Positions 35,578 to 45,647 are shown, counted from the stretch's first letter. The stretch: DNA of 64,000 nt from Shewanella putrefaciens (GCF_016406305.1 NZ_CP066369.1:3552501-3616500), one strand, 5' to 3'. The notes: generated from the sequence alone by a model not told the origin. Made by a program: numbers and translations.

Positions 35578-36161
35578 AGTTATAAGGGCGTGTTCACATA
35601 ACGCCCGCACTAATTTAATGAATCCCTATAGTAAAATGTTTAGATGTTCAGTTATTAATAACTCAATTTTAGGTTTATGAAGGGTTTAGAGTAATTAAGT
35701 ATTACCATAAAAGTGATCGTCCACATCAAGTAACTATAATCTATTAAATCAGCAGATTATGCTGATGCTCGAAAGGCAAACCATGGTGATGGACGAGACG
35801 ACCGTCCGCCCCATGGACGGGGCGGTCGAGCATCCACGGACGGACTAGCTGCGTGTCGTCGAGTCAGTACCATGATTGGCCTCACTCCTATGTTTGACCT
35901 GATGCCGATAATAACTCTCTCTCAGCGAAACAACACACTTACCCATTTAACTTTTTAGCTCACGTTCCCAAACTAAGTCTCACCAAGCGAAAGGTTTCAA
36001 CACCAATGTGAGCGGCTTCAAATTGTGAATAAGATGGATTTCAAAGTGATGTTAGGGGATTGCGCCTAGAAGATAAAAACCTTCATAATCAGCCTTTAAT
36101 CATTCGATTGATTTTCATTTTATCAAGGTCACTTTTTCAAGGTCACTTTCATAAGGTAACT
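35578..36161. other. 584-bp noncoding right flank of the island
   Basis: No gene recognised. It contains a REP-like hairpin (35791-35850) and a 14-bp direct duplication TCAAGGTCACTTTT at 36123-36150 just before the DUF599 gene. No terminator with a T-run is evident after the DprA-like gene. Confidence 0.55.
35791..35850 (-). repeat. REP-like palindromic element
   Basis: Read on the minus strand it has GTCCGTGGATGCTCGA followed by a hairpin CCGCCCC-GTCCAT-GGGGCGG. The order core plus hairpin and the loop NTCCNT agree with the element at 32.9 kb, while the stem bases differ, as in REP families. Confidence 0.6.
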
Positions 36162-36896
36162 ATGACATTTTCGTTGTTAGATATTTCTGCATTGGTGTGG
36201 TTTATCGTGGCTTGGGCTGGCTATACCGCCTTTGCCCGGCGTAAGGCGAAGAATACCGACTGTATTGCTAGGGGTCTGCATAAGCATAGAATTTACTGGA
36301 TGCTTGAGGTGATGACCCGCGGTGTGCGTGTAGGGGATGCAGCGTTACTGGCAAACCTTGAGCGCAATATTGCCTTTTTTGCTTCGACCACGCTGTTTGT
36401 GCTCGCGGGGGTGTTAACCTTATTTGCCCAAGTCGAGCGCCTCGAAGCTGTGATAGCCACGATTCCCTATGCGACGCCACCCAATCATTCACTGGTACAA
36501 GTGAAATTAGCCCTATTAGTGGTGATTTTTGTGATGGCCTTCTTCCAGTTTACTTGGTCGATGCGCCAATACGGCTTTGTCAATGTGATGATTGGCGCAG
36601 GCCCATTGGATGCCGATGGCTCAAATGACAATCTCAAAGCCTATGCAAGGCAGATGGCCACGGTACAAGATCAAGCGGCTCACTCCTATAACTATGGCCT
36701 ACGGGCTTACTATTTCTCGATGGCGGTCCTCTGTTGGTTTGTCCATCCCATCCTCTTTATTTCGGCCAGCCTCTTTGTGGTGATCACCCTATACCGCCGT
36801 GAATTTAAATCCCGCGCCGTTTTAGCGATCACTGCGGCCAAAGCACACTTAGGTGTCGAATACCAAACCCGTGAAGCTAAACGCCAACAATCCTAG
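36162..36896 (+). CDS. DUF599 family membrane protein
   Basis: A 244-residue inner-membrane protein with four hydrophobic segments (about 5-22, 68-88, 108-128, 185-210), matching the DUF599 family. The start is the ATG at 36162 preceded by AAGG; an upstream in-frame ATG-like codon at 36060 would add a non-conserved leader. Conserved phrases are RGVRVGDAALLANLERNIAFFAST and FTWSMRQYGFVNVMIGA. Function unknown. It marks the return to backbone genes after the AT-rich island. Confidence 0.85.
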   Translation: MTFSLLDISALVWFIVAWAGYTAFARRKAKNTDCIARGLHKHRIYWMLEVMTRGVRVGDAALLANLERNIAFFASTTLFVLAGVLTLFAQVERLEAVIATIPYATPPNHSLVQVKLALLVVIFVMAFFQFTWSMRQYGFVNVMIGAGPLDADGSNDNLKAYARQMATVQDQAAHSYNYGLRAYYFSMAVLCWFVHPILFISASLFVVITLYRREFKSRAVLAITAAKAHLGVEYQTREAKRQQS

Positions 36897-36987
36897 CCCC
36901 GTTAAGACTGCAGTCTCTTAGGATTGCAGTCTCATTCTTGTTCTATACTCATCTAGTTATTTTCCAACCAACACTTGGGAGCTTGCT

Positions 36988-37164
36988 ATGAGTGATAATT
37001 TGCTCACCTTAGATGAAGTTTGTAAGTTGCTCGATAAATCCCCCGCCACCATTAAGCGTTACGCGCGGGAAAATTTACTTAGCAGTATTAAAGAAGGGGA
37101 AGAATTACGTTTCCCAGAGGATGAAGTAAAACGTTATTTAGCCTTTTCACAACGCTTAGGCTAG
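36988..37164 (+). CDS. Small MerR/excisionase-type helix-turn-helix protein
   Basis: A 58-residue protein too short for many gene finders. It reads MSDNLLTLDEVCKLLDKS followed by PATIKRYARENLLSSIKEG and EELRFPEDEVKRYLAF, which is the winged helix-turn-helix pattern of excisionase/MerR-like DNA-binding proteins (LTLDEVCKLLDKSPATIKRY as the HTH, LRFPEDEVKRYL as the wing and last helix). TTGGGAG precedes the ATG by seven bases. It has no integrase neighbour, so it is probably a domesticated regulator. An imperfect hairpin overlaps its stop codon. Confidence 0.8.
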   Translation: MSDNLLTLDEVCKLLDKSPATIKRYARENLLSSIKEGEELRFPEDEVKRYLAFSQRLG

Positions 37165-37186
37165 TTCGAGCGAATAGCCTAGCGTT
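37151..37186. terminator. Hairpin at the end of the small HTH gene
   Basis: Stem AACGCT-AGGCTA pairs with TAGCCTAGCGTT with a one-base bulge. It overlaps the stop codon and is followed by TCTCGC, so it is a weak terminator candidate. Confidence 0.4.
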
Positions 37187-37260
37187 CTCGCAATACTATC
37201 AATAAGTTAATCTGGATACCTGACCAAAAGGACTTGATGCCACTCTAGCTCGGCAGGCGA

Positions 37261-39012
37261 TTAACCAAGGCGATTGTAAAGTGCCTGATAGGCTGGGCAG
37301 CTTTGCATCAAACTTTGATGACTACCCGATGCCATTATCTTGCCGCCATCCAGCAGGTGGATTTGATCCATCTTAGCCATAGCCGTTAATCGGTGGCTAA
37401 TCATAAGCATGGTTTTATCCTTAGCGAATTCAAACAGTAAACTTAAAATCTCCCGCTCGGTGCGCTTATCTAGCCCTTCGGTTGGCTCATCCAGTAATAG
37501 CAGCGGCGCATCTCGCAGCAAAGCCCTTGCTACCCCAATACGGCGCTGCTCACCACCGGATAATTGCCTGCCACCTTCGCCAATCCACATATCCAGCGGT
37601 TTATCCTGCGCGAGTAAGGCACCCAATCCCACTCGCTTAAGCACATCAATAAAGCGCGCATCCTGGGCGGTGCGCTTTTGACCTTCAACCACTGGCAATG
37701 CGAGGGCCAAATTTTCCCTCAGAGTGCCTGCAAACAAATAAATCCGTTGGCTCACCACAGTCATAGACTCCCGCAACGCGCGCTCGCTGTACTCAGTGAT
37801 TAACTGTCCATCGAGGCGAATTTGCCCCTGCTGCGCCTGCCATTCACGGGTAATCAGCGCCAATAGACTCGATTTACCACATCCTGTTGGACCAAGCAGA
37901 GCAACCTTCTGCCCCGCCTTTATCTCGAGTGATAATCCCCGCAGCACGGTTTGATTTTCATTGTAAGCAAAATGAATGTCTTCGATGGCTAGGGCTCCCG
38001 TTGTCGCCCTAAGGGAATGATCCGCCGAAAATAAGATGTCGGATGCTTGTTCTGTGATCCCATTAATCCGCGTTGCCGCAAGCACACAACCCGATAAATG
38101 CTGAAATGCCCCCGCAATCGGCATCATCATCTCCACGCAGGCCATAGTCGCAAACACCATAAGCGCAAACATAGGCCCGGGCGGCTTAGCATCACCCACC
38201 CCATTTGCCGCAAGGTACAACATAATAATCAGCGCCGACCCCGTGGCAATGATCAGCATGGCTTGACTCAGCGCGGTGATCTTGGCCATCGCACTTTGGC
38301 TGCGATAGAGCGCAACTTCGGCGTCGCTCAGTTTTTGCCTATAGCGGTCATTTGCCCCAAATAGGCTCAGTTCGGCTTGACCTTGCACTATATCCAGCAA
38401 TTGCACTCGATACTGACGCTTAGTCTCTAGCATGCTGCGGCTCGGCCCATGGCCAAGACGATAAAACAACAAAGGCATCACTAACCAAACGGCGACTAAG
38501 AATAAACACAGGCTTAAGGCAAGCTTGACATCAAACCAAGCGAGAAACAGATACAACAGCCCCGTCATCAACAGCGACGACGCCATGGGAGTCAAAAGTC
38601 GTAGGTACAAGTGATCGAGAGTATCAATATCGGCCACTAACCGATTGAGCATATCGCCGCGGCGTAAACCCTGTAAATCCTTGGCACTTAATGGAAAAAG
38701 CTTTCGCCACGCCCATACCCGCAGCTCGGTCAGCAGCTTAAAGGTCGCCTCGTGGGTCGCTAAACGCTCGCCATAACGACTGGCGGTGCGGGCGATGGAT
38801 AAAAAACGTACCCCGCCCGCGGGGGTGAAAAAGTTAAAGGACTGCGCCGTGACTATTGTCAAACCCGCGACAGCCGTAGCGGAAAGAAACCAGCCAGAAA
38901 GTGACAATAAACCTATGCCCGCCATTAGGGTAATAATGGTCAACAGCAAGCCCACGGACATCATTAACCATTGGCGGGAAAACAAACGGATAAAAGGGAT
39001 TAAGACTCTCAT
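37261..39012 (-). CDS. cydC: Thiol reductant ABC exporter subunit CydC
   Basis: Half of the heterodimeric CydDC exporter of glutathione and cysteine needed for cytochrome bd assembly and periplasmic redox balance. The 583 residues comprise a six-helix membrane domain (about 1-320) and an ATPase domain with Walker A GPTGCGKSS, signature LSGGEQRR and Walker B LLLLDEPTEG followed by the H-loop MISHRL. It follows cydD with a 4-base overlap (ATGA). No cydAB genes are in the window. Confidence 0.95.
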   Translation of the reverse strand: MRVLIPFIRLFSRQWLMMSVGLLLTIITLMAGIGLLSLSGWFLSATAVAGLTIVTAQSFNFFTPAGGVRFLSIARTASRYGERLATHEATFKLLTELRVWAWRKLFPLSAKDLQGLRRGDMLNRLVADIDTLDHLYLRLLTPMASSLLMTGLLYLFLAWFDVKLALSLCLFLVAVWLVMPLLFYRLGHGPSRSMLETKRQYRVQLLDIVQGQAELSLFGANDRYRQKLSDAEVALYRSQSAMAKITALSQAMLIIATGSALIIMLYLAANGVGDAKPPGPMFALMVFATMACVEMMMPIAGAFQHLSGCVLAATRINGITEQASDILFSADHSLRATTGALAIEDIHFAYNENQTVLRGLSLEIKAGQKVALLGPTGCGKSSLLALITREWQAQQGQIRLDGQLITEYSERALRESMTVVSQRIYLFAGTLRENLALALPVVEGQKRTAQDARFIDVLKRVGLGALLAQDKPLDMWIGEGGRQLSGGEQRRIGVARALLRDAPLLLLDEPTEGLDKRTEREILSLLFEFAKDKTMLMISHRLTAMAKMDQIHLLDGGKIMASGSHQSLMQSCPAYQALYNRLG

Positions 39013-40940
39013 TGCGCCTCTCCTTTGGCCGGTTCTCGAACACCATCGAATGAAGTTCCCTCTTGGGTGATCGTATCTAAAGGCACAAGCTCTATATCCG
39101 CGATAGACTCAACATTTTCACGCAACATAGTTCGAAATAACCCATCACTTGTAGATAAGGATGCAAAATCCCCCCGCTGCACTATCTCGCCCTTATCCAG
39201 CACTAGAATGGTATCCATTTGATCTAAAAGGTCTAATCTATGGGTGACCATCAGGCACATGCTGTCTTTCATGGCGGCATTTAGGGCCGAACTCACCAGT
39301 TGCTCACTCTGGCTATCTAAGCTGGCGGTGGGCTCATCGAGGACAAATAAACGCGCCTCCTGCCCCAAAGCCCGTGCAAGGGCGATCCGCTGGGCTTGGC
39401 CGACGGATAATCCTGAGGATTGTTCGCCAACGGCGGACGCTAAGCCCTGTGGTTGCGCCTTAAAAAAGTCCTTGATATTGGCCGCCTCTAGCCAGTGCCA
39501 AATTTGCTCATCTGTCATTGAAGGATTGGCCAAGGCCACGTTTTCCCGCACTGTGCCATGGAATAATTGCGGCTCTTGCCCAAGCCAAGCCAATTGCCGA
39601 CGCCAATGGGCTAAATCGAGTGAGGCCAGTTCATGGCCGTTAATCTGTAGGCTGCCTTGGTAGGGTAAAAAACCTAAAATGGCGTTGAGTAAACTGCTCT
39701 TACCCGCACCGCTCGGCCCTACTAAAGCCAAATGCTGGCCCTGTTTGAGGCTAAAACTTAAGGGGCCTAATAGACGAGTGCCATCGAGGCTAAATACTTC
39801 AAGATCCTCTGCGCGCAGGCTGTCTAGCTCCCCGAGCTGCACTGTCCCCACAGTTTCAGACTCAGGGTGCTCGAGTAGTACCAATAGTGCTTCGGCGGCG
39901 CCAATGGCCTGCGCCTTAGCATGATAATGGGCGCCCATATCCCGCAGCGGTTGATAAAACTCCGGGGCTAAAATCAAAATAAATAGCCCAGTAAAGAGGC
40001 TAAAGGGAATGCCGCCCATATCAGGGGCAGCACTCGAACTGATATTGGCGTGTGCGCCGTAGTAACCAAAGTCTAAGTGACCTAAGTAGCTGAATCCAAA
40101 GTAAACGGCTAACACGGCAATCGATACGGCCGCAAAAAACTCCAACACTGCCGAACTTAAAAACGCCATACGCAGCACCGCCATAGTGCGGCTGCGAAAC
40201 TCCTCAGAAGCATCGGCGATCACCTTAAGCTCCGCATCACCACGGTGGAATAGTTTCAAAGTGCTTAAGCCTTTTAATCTATCCATAAAATGGCCGCTCA
40301 ATCTTGCAAGCGCACTGAAGTTTTTACGATTAGCATCGGCGGCCCCCATTCCCACCAAGATCATAAATAAGGGAATGAGGGGCGCAGTCAGCAGCAGGAT
40401 CAATCCCGCCGCCCAGTTAATGGGGAATACCGCCGCAAGGATCAAAATCGGAATAAAACCCGCTAGGGTGATTTGGGGTAAATATCGAGCGTAAAAGTCT
40501 TGTAAATCTTCAACTTGCTCTAGCACTATACTGGCCCAACTGCCCGCGGGTTTGCCCTTAATGAAGGCTGGACCGAGCCGAGTCAATTTATCTAAAACTT
40601 GGCTGCGAATATGTTCACGTAGTCGTTTCCCGGCCTCAAAACTTGCCCTTTCACGGCCATAGGCAAGCAATGAACGCAGCAAGATTAAGCCAATCAAGGC
40701 CATCAAATGGGGGATATAACTGCTGGCATTAATGGCAACGGACGACGCAGCATCCTCAAGGGGAAGAAGTTTATTAGCGATAATCACGCCATCGAGAATA
40801 GTGGCAATAATAAAGGCCTGCGCCACCATGGCGATAGCACTTAGCATTCCCAAGCATACCGATAATTTAAGGAACCCGCCGCAGGCTTTTTTTTGCGCCT
40901 TAAGCCACACAAGAAGGGATTTTTCTAACGACTTATCCAT
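39009..40940 (-). CDS. cydD: Thiol reductant ABC exporter subunit CydD
   Basis: Partner of CydC in the thiol exporter. The 643 residues have a six-helix membrane domain (about 20-345) and an ATPase domain with Walker A GPSGAGKSS, a variant signature LSVGQAQR and Walker B LFVLDEPTAS. A C-terminal extension of ~30 residues (VPLDTITQEGTSFDGVREP) is beyond the usual end. It is about 55 residues longer than E. coli CydD, through this tail and an insert around GYYGAHANISSSAAPDMG. First gene of the operon. Confidence 0.95.
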   Translation of the reverse strand: MDKSLEKSLLVWLKAQKKACGGFLKLSVCLGMLSAIAMVAQAFIIATILDGVIIANKLLPLEDAASSVAINASSYIPHLMALIGLILLRSLLAYGRERASFEAGKRLREHIRSQVLDKLTRLGPAFIKGKPAGSWASIVLEQVEDLQDFYARYLPQITLAGFIPILILAAVFPINWAAGLILLLTAPLIPLFMILVGMGAADANRKNFSALARLSGHFMDRLKGLSTLKLFHRGDAELKVIADASEEFRSRTMAVLRMAFLSSAVLEFFAAVSIAVLAVYFGFSYLGHLDFGYYGAHANISSSAAPDMGGIPFSLFTGLFILILAPEFYQPLRDMGAHYHAKAQAIGAAEALLVLLEHPESETVGTVQLGELDSLRAEDLEVFSLDGTRLLGPLSFSLKQGQHLALVGPSGAGKSSLLNAILGFLPYQGSLQINGHELASLDLAHWRRQLAWLGQEPQLFHGTVRENVALANPSMTDEQIWHWLEAANIKDFFKAQPQGLASAVGEQSSGLSVGQAQRIALARALGQEARLFVLDEPTASLDSQSEQLVSSALNAAMKDSMCLMVTHRLDLLDQMDTILVLDKGEIVQRGDFASLSTSDGLFRTMLRENVESIADIELVPLDTITQEGTSFDGVREPAKGEAQ

Positions 40941-41188
40941 GGTGCTCCAACAAAAAATGGCTCAATTGATAGTCAAAATGCACGCGAGCTTCACTCCACA
41001 CAAGAAACTTGCAAGAGGCTCAAAGTTTCGATAGGGACGCAGTATCGCAGGCATCTAAGGTAGATGAAACCCCATCACAGGCTTTTGCTATCAGACTCAC
41101 AAAAATGAGACAAAGATCAATAAATTCCTATGGTAATGGAACTTAAGGCGGACAATCTTGGGGCTGGATCTTCAGTAACCAATCCGTT

Positions 41189-42235
41189 TTATGGTTGGGC
41201 GCCGTATTTCACTAACACATGCCAGAGCAATTTAAGTTCGTGGGCCACCTGGGCACGGTTACCACGGTCGCGCCAATGCTGTGGAAAATGATATAGATCC
41301 CTTGCCGCCACACCAAGGTGATAGGCATTCACCTGCTCGTCTATCGCAATCCGGCTCGCCAGAGATGGCATAGTCGGCCCACGAAAATCGCTGGGGATCT
41401 GGGCCGTATGAAGCCTAAACCCTTGGTGGAATTGCAGTTCAATACCATATCTACGGCACATTTTCGCGAGGGTTTCACCAATATCTGTGCCCTTAAAACT
41501 GGCGTCGGCGACTAATAAGGCAATGTCTTCATCGAGGGCAACATCCCCGTGGATCTGCGCCTCAATATAATGGTCCAGATTGCTCGATAGCGGGCGTTCG
41601 AAGCGAGAATGCACGGAAGCATTAAGCTGATGCCCTAAGTAATGAATAATATTCAGCGGCTTAAAATCGATTTTACCCAAAGCATAGTGGCGCTCAAAAC
41701 TCTCGGTCAGCAGCGCGGCGAGAATATCGTCGAAGCATGCCAGAGTGCCCTTTTCTTTGGGGTTGCGGTAGGAATCAAGATAGCTAAAGGTCGAGCGTGC
41801 CATCACATGGGGATGGGTCAGTAGATAACAGCTACCAAAACGTGGCGCTGGGCCATCCTGCCACATGCCCAGATCTAGGGCACCATACTTAGGGCGCGAT
41901 TTAGTCCCCTTGTAGACATTTCCAAATAGTTGATTTTCCCAGTGATCCCTAGGTCCACCTAACTCAGGAGATAACTGACCATTGGAGATATGGGTTTCGA
42001 ACTGGCTACGATACTGGCCATCGCGCAGCAAACCTTCGGCCACAGTGAGCCCACGGCTATCGATTCTATCGGGGTGAAAATGCAGCGCGATACGGCCACA
42101 ACTCAAGAGCTGCTTGAGGGCAAGTTGCATCTCATGCATGGGAATGTTTGACATCTGCTGCACGTTTTTAATAACGGCAACGGCCTGTTCACTGCGTTCA
42201 CGGGCAAGGCGTTCAATGTGCTGTATCGCTGTCAT
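41189..42235 (-). CDS. DUF3626 family protein
   Basis: A 348-residue soluble protein matching the DUF3626 family. The conserved phrases are IALHFHPDRIDSRGLTVAEGLL, LGGPRDHWENQLFG, YGALDLGMW and GSCYLLT. The HFHPDR and histidine-rich segments could bind metal, but the function is unknown to me. It starts with a clear ATG at 42235 and stands alone between cydD and the divergent rhlE leader. Confidence 0.82.
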   Translation of the reverse strand: MTAIQHIERLARERSEQAVAVIKNVQQMSNIPMHEMQLALKQLLSCGRIALHFHPDRIDSRGLTVAEGLLRDGQYRSQFETHISNGQLSPELGGPRDHWENQLFGNVYKGTKSRPKYGALDLGMWQDGPAPRFGSCYLLTHPHVMARSTFSYLDSYRNPKEKGTLACFDDILAALLTESFERHYALGKIDFKPLNIIHYLGHQLNASVHSRFERPLSSNLDHYIEAQIHGDVALDEDIALLVADASFKGTDIGETLAKMCRRYGIELQFHQGFRLHTAQIPSDFRGPTMPSLASRIAIDEQVNAYHLGVAARDLYHFPQHWRDRGNRAQVAHELKLLWHVLVKYGAQP

Positions 42236-42708
42236 AATCCACCTGTAATGAGGTGCATAATCATCTCTTGAAATTTTATCCTAAAAAAGAAACGGGGCCG
42301 TAGGCAAGCGCAAATCGCTTTCCCCCTATGGCTATCTTAGCTAATGCCTGTTTTTCAACTTAAGGATAAAACCATTACAACCTGTTGATTATTCTACTCC
42401 AAGAGCAATAACTTAAAAGCAAACAAATCAACATAAGCGTGATCTTTCGCTAACTCCTGAACAAGATACTGACAGGCAGATAAATTAGCTATCGCTAAAT
42501 ACCGCTACACTAATGCGACTACACTAAAGAGTGACAGATTTACAGGACCGGCCAAGGCCGCCCTAATACCGCCGATAACGCCATCAGCTGGGGGAGATAA
42601 ACTTTATTCGATGGCACTTAAGGGCCTGATCCTGTAAGCTGCACGCCCGCCAGCGTACCTGGCCATTGACCACAAATGCAGCACAGTGTTGCCACAAGAG
42701 ACCTATCT
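42236..42708. other. 473-bp region before rhlE
   Basis: No gene. It has a 14-bp direct repeat CTACACTAATGCGA near 42505-42530 that contains TACACT (-10-like) twice, then a GC-rich stretch from ~42540 with segments that can pair at long range (AGGACCGGCC and GGGCCTGATCCT). This could be a long structured leader of rhlE, as for cold-shock helicases, but this is not proved. Confidence 0.4.
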
Positions 42709-44121
42709 ATGAGTTTTACCTCCCTGGGCCTATCCGCCCCGATACTTAAAGCCGTCGCCGAACAGGGCTACGACACACCTTCGCCTATCCAAGCGCAAGC
42801 GATTCCTGCTGTGCTTCAAGGCCAAGATGTGATGGCGGCCGCCCAAACAGGAACAGGTAAAACGGCAGGTTTCACCTTGCCTCTGCTCGAATTGCTCAGC
42901 AAAGGTCAAAGGGCTCAGGCGGGTCAAGTGCGCACTTTAGTGCTGACTCCCACCCGCGAGTTGGCCGCACAGGTTGCTGAAAGTGTTGAAACCTATGGCA
43001 AATATCTGCCACTGCGCTCCGCCGTCGTATTTGGGGGTGTGCCTATCAACCCACAAATCGCTAAGCTGCGCCACGGTGTCGACGTGTTAGTCGCCACCCC
43101 GGGTCGATTGATGGATTTGTACAATCAAAAAGCGGTGAAGTTCAACCAGCTTGAGATCTTAGTGTTAGATGAAGCGGATCGCATGCTCGATATGGGCTTT
43201 ATCCGCGATATCCGCAAGATCCTCGCCATATTGCCTAAGCAGCGCCAGAACCTGATGTTCTCGGCCACTTTCTCCGACGAAATTCGTGAGCTGGCTAAGG
43301 GCTTAGTCAATAATCCGGTTGAAATATCAGTCACTCCGCGTAACGCGGCGGCCACGACGGTAAAACAATGGGTTTGCCCCGTCGATAAAACCCAAAAATC
43401 GGCGCTGTTAATCCAACTGATTAAACAGCACGATTGGCAACAAGTGCTGGTATTTTCACGCACTAAACATGGCGCCAACCGTTTAGCTAAAAATCTCGAA
43501 GAAGCCGGAATTAAAGCGGCTGCCATCCACGGGAATAAGAGTCAAACCGCTCGCACTAAGGCCTTAGCCGATTTTAAAACTGGCCAAGTTCGCGTATTAG
43601 TCGCGACCGATATTGCCGCCCGCGGGTTAGATATAGATCAGTTACCTCAAGTGGTTAACTTCGACTTACCCAATGTACCTGAGGATTATGTGCACCGTAT
43701 CGGCCGGACTGGACGCGCGGGCGCTTCTGGGCAAGCCGTGTCATTAGTCAGCAGTGAAGAAATTAAACTGCTCAACGATATCGAGCGTTTAATTAACCGC
43801 GTACTCGACCGTGAAATGGTGGAAGGCTTCAGCCCGGTACATGCCTTGCCAGAATCACGTTTAAATGCGAGTGGCAAAAATAACACTGTGAAGACTATCC
43901 CTAGCCGTCGCAATCACCGTAGTGCGGGTAAACCAGCCCCAAGAACGGGTTCTGGCCGTGATGCTCAAAAAACCGAAGGCAATAAAGACAATAGCCAACG
44001 TCAACAAAAAGCCTCGACACCCAAAAGCCACGAACATAAAGATGGACAACGCAGTGGTGATGTCGCCCGCGGCCATCAACCTAAGGATAAAAATCCAAGG
44101 CACGTTAAGCCATGGGGATAA
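42709..44121 (+). CDS. rhlE: DEAD-box RNA helicase RhlE
   Basis: ATP-dependent RNA helicase of 470 residues. All core motifs are present: Q motif [10 protein letters not shown], motif I AQTGTGKT, Ia [45 protein letters not shown] and [12 protein letters not shown]. The C-terminal ~90 residues are a basic, low-complexity tail ([21 protein letters not shown]...) that binds RNA in related helicases. The start is the ATG at 42709; an earlier in-frame ATG-like codon at 42676 is not needed for the fold. It probably acts in ribosome assembly or RNA decay and may be induced by cold. Confidence 0.92.
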   Translation: MSFTSLGLSAPILKAVAEQGYDTPSPIQAQAIPAVLQGQDVMAAAQTGTGKTAGFTLPLLELLSKGQRAQAGQVRTLVLTPTRELAAQVAESVETYGKYLPLRSAVVFGGVPINPQIAKLRHGVDVLVATPGRLMDLYNQKAVKFNQLEILVLDEADRMLDMGFIRDIRKILAILPKQRQNLMFSATFSDEIRELAKGLVNNPVEISVTPRNAAATTVKQWVCPVDKTQKSALLIQLIKQHDWQQVLVFSRTKHGANRLAKNLEEAGIKAAAIHGNKSQTARTKALADFKTGQVRVLVATDIAARGLDIDQLPQVVNFDLPNVPEDYVHRIGRTGRAGASGQAVSLVSSEEIKLLNDIERLINRVLDREMVEGFSPVHALPESRLNASGKNNTVKTIPSRRNHRSAGKPAPRTGSGRDAQKTEGNKDNSQRQQKASTPKSHEHKDGQRSGDVARGHQPKDKNPRHVKPWG

Positions 44122-44140
44122 TGTAGCGGGTTCTCTTTAA

Positions 44141-44188
44141 CTCCAATAAACATCGGCTCCAATAAGCATTAGCTCCAATAAACATCAA
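44141..44188. repeat. Tandem repeat, 16 bp x 3
   Basis: Three units of CTCCAATAAACATCGG with few changes, immediately after rhlE. The third runs into a strong hairpin. Confidence 0.85.
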
Positions 44189-44219
44189 GGCCCAAATCCA
44201 TAGATTTGGCCCTTGATGT
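44182..44219 (+). terminator. Strong hairpin between rhlE and the desulfurase gene
   Basis: Stem ACATCAAGG-C-CCAAATC pairs with GATTTGG-C-CCTTGATGT (16 pairs, one C/C mismatch) around a four-base loop. There is no T-run, so termination may need Rho, or the hairpin may stabilise the rhlE transcript. Confidence 0.5.
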
Positions 44220-44336
44220 GCTTAACGATGGAGCATCTCGGCCAGTTGCCGCTCATGGCTCAAATCGCTAATACTTGCATTCAGATTTAAGATAACAGAA
44301 GATCCCTTGGCCTTTTCATTGCCCTTAGCCTTATCC

Positions 44337-45647
44337 ATGACTCAATCTGCCGCGCCAACGCCTAACCCAGCCAATGCCCAAGCTACTGCCAATGCGGCTT
44401 TAGATCCTAAGGTAGCTGCGACATTGCAGGCAGAAGCGCTTAACACTCAGATCCGCTCGCAATTCCCCGTATTGAATCAAATGCTTGATGGCTATCCGCT
44501 CTGCTACCTCGATACCGCGGCCACCAGCCAAAAACCGCAAAGCGTATTGGATGCGATGGCGCAGTATTACGCCCACGACAATGCCAATGTGCACAGGGCA
44601 GCACACCAGTTATCGGCGCGCTCGACGGTAAACTATGAAAAGGTGCGCGATCAATTACAGCAATTTTTACGGGCAAAACGCCGTGAAGAAATCATCTTCA
44701 CCCATGGTACGACCGAATCTATCAACTTAGTCGCCTTTGGGCTCACGGCGCAGCTCACTGTGGGCGATCTGATATTAATCGACACCGCCGCCCACCACGC
44801 CAATATTGTGCCTTGGCAGGAGCTGGCCAAACGCACCGGGGCGGTGATTAAGCCCATTCCACTCACGCAAGACTGCCGTTTGGATATTAATGCCTATCGA
44901 GCCTTGCTCGCTTTAAAACCCAAAATAGTCGCCCTTTGCCATGTTTCCAATGCGTTAGGCACAGTCAACCCAGTGGCGCAATTAGTGCAATTGGCCAAGG
45001 CTGTGGGGGCCATCACCTTAGTCGATGGCGCGCAGGCGATCGCCCATATGCCTATCGATGTGACTGAAATCGACTGTGATTTTTACGTCTTCTCGGGGCA
45101 TAAAATGTATGGTCCAACCGGCGTTGGCGTGCTCTATGGCCGTTTCGAGGTTTTAGATAATCTCAAGCCCCTGCTCACTGGCGGCGAGATGATCAAACGT
45201 GTGAGCTTTGAGGCGACAGAGTTTGGCAGTCTGCCGAATCGCCTAGAAGCGGGCACGCCGCCGATTGCCGAAGTAATAGGCTTAGGCGCTGCGATTAGCT
45301 TTCTTCAAACCGAGCTCACGCCCCAAGTTCGAGCCCATGAAGCTGAACTACTTCACTATTTACAAAGCCAATTGCGCGCACTCGGTGAGGTGCATTTATA
45401 CGCGGCCTTCGATGACAATATCGGTGTTGTCGCCTTTAACCTTGCCGATGAGCACCATCAAGATGTGGGTATTTTGCTGGATCAACAAGGGGTTGCCGTC
45501 CGTTGCGGCCATCACTGTGCCATGCCATTAATGCAAAGCTTACACCTTAAGGGCTGTTGCCGTGCCTCTATTGGTATCTACACTAACAAAGCGGATATCG
45601 ACCGTTTTATTAGCGCCCTCACCTCGGTAAAAGCGCTATTGCTGTAA
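44337..45647 (+). CDS. Cysteine desulfurase, SufS/CsdA type
   Basis: PLP enzyme that removes sulfur from cysteine for Fe-S or thio-cofactor synthesis. The protein (436 residues) has the group II signature: PLP-lysine in YVFSGHKMYGPTG and catalytic Cys in VRCGHHCAMPLM. It has an unusual ~45-residue Ala/Pro/Asn-rich N-terminal extension before the family start (QFPVLNQMLDGYPLCYLD). The start is set at the ATG at 44337; a TTG at 44307 is also in frame. The next gene encodes its SufE partner, and there is no suf scaffold operon nearby, which makes it more like CsdA-CsdE than SufS-SufE. Confidence 0.92.
   Translation: MTQSAAPTPNPANAQATANAALDPKVAATLQAEALNTQIRSQFPVLNQMLDGYPLCYLDTAATSQKPQSVLDAMAQYYAHDNANVHRAAHQLSARSTVNYEKVRDQLQQFLRAKRREEIIFTHGTTESINLVAFGLTAQLTVGDLILIDTAAHHANIVPWQELAKRTGAVIKPIPLTQDCRLDINAYRALLALKPKIVALCHVSNALGTVNPVAQLVQLAKAVGAITLVDGAQAIAHMPIDVTEIDCDFYVFSGHKMYGPTGVGVLYGRFEVLDNLKPLLTGGEMIKRVSFEATEFGSLPNRLEAGTPPIAEVIGLGAAISFLQTELTPQVRAHEAELLHYLQSQLRALGEVHLYAAFDDNIGVVAFNLADEHHQDVGILLDQQGVAVRCGHHCAMPLMQSLHLKGCCRASIGIYTNKADIDRFISALTSVKALLL

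Noticed and set aside
32650..36161. Island called as a prophage or integrative element
   Set aside because: No integrase, att-like direct repeats or tRNA target seen; only REP-like palindromes flank it.
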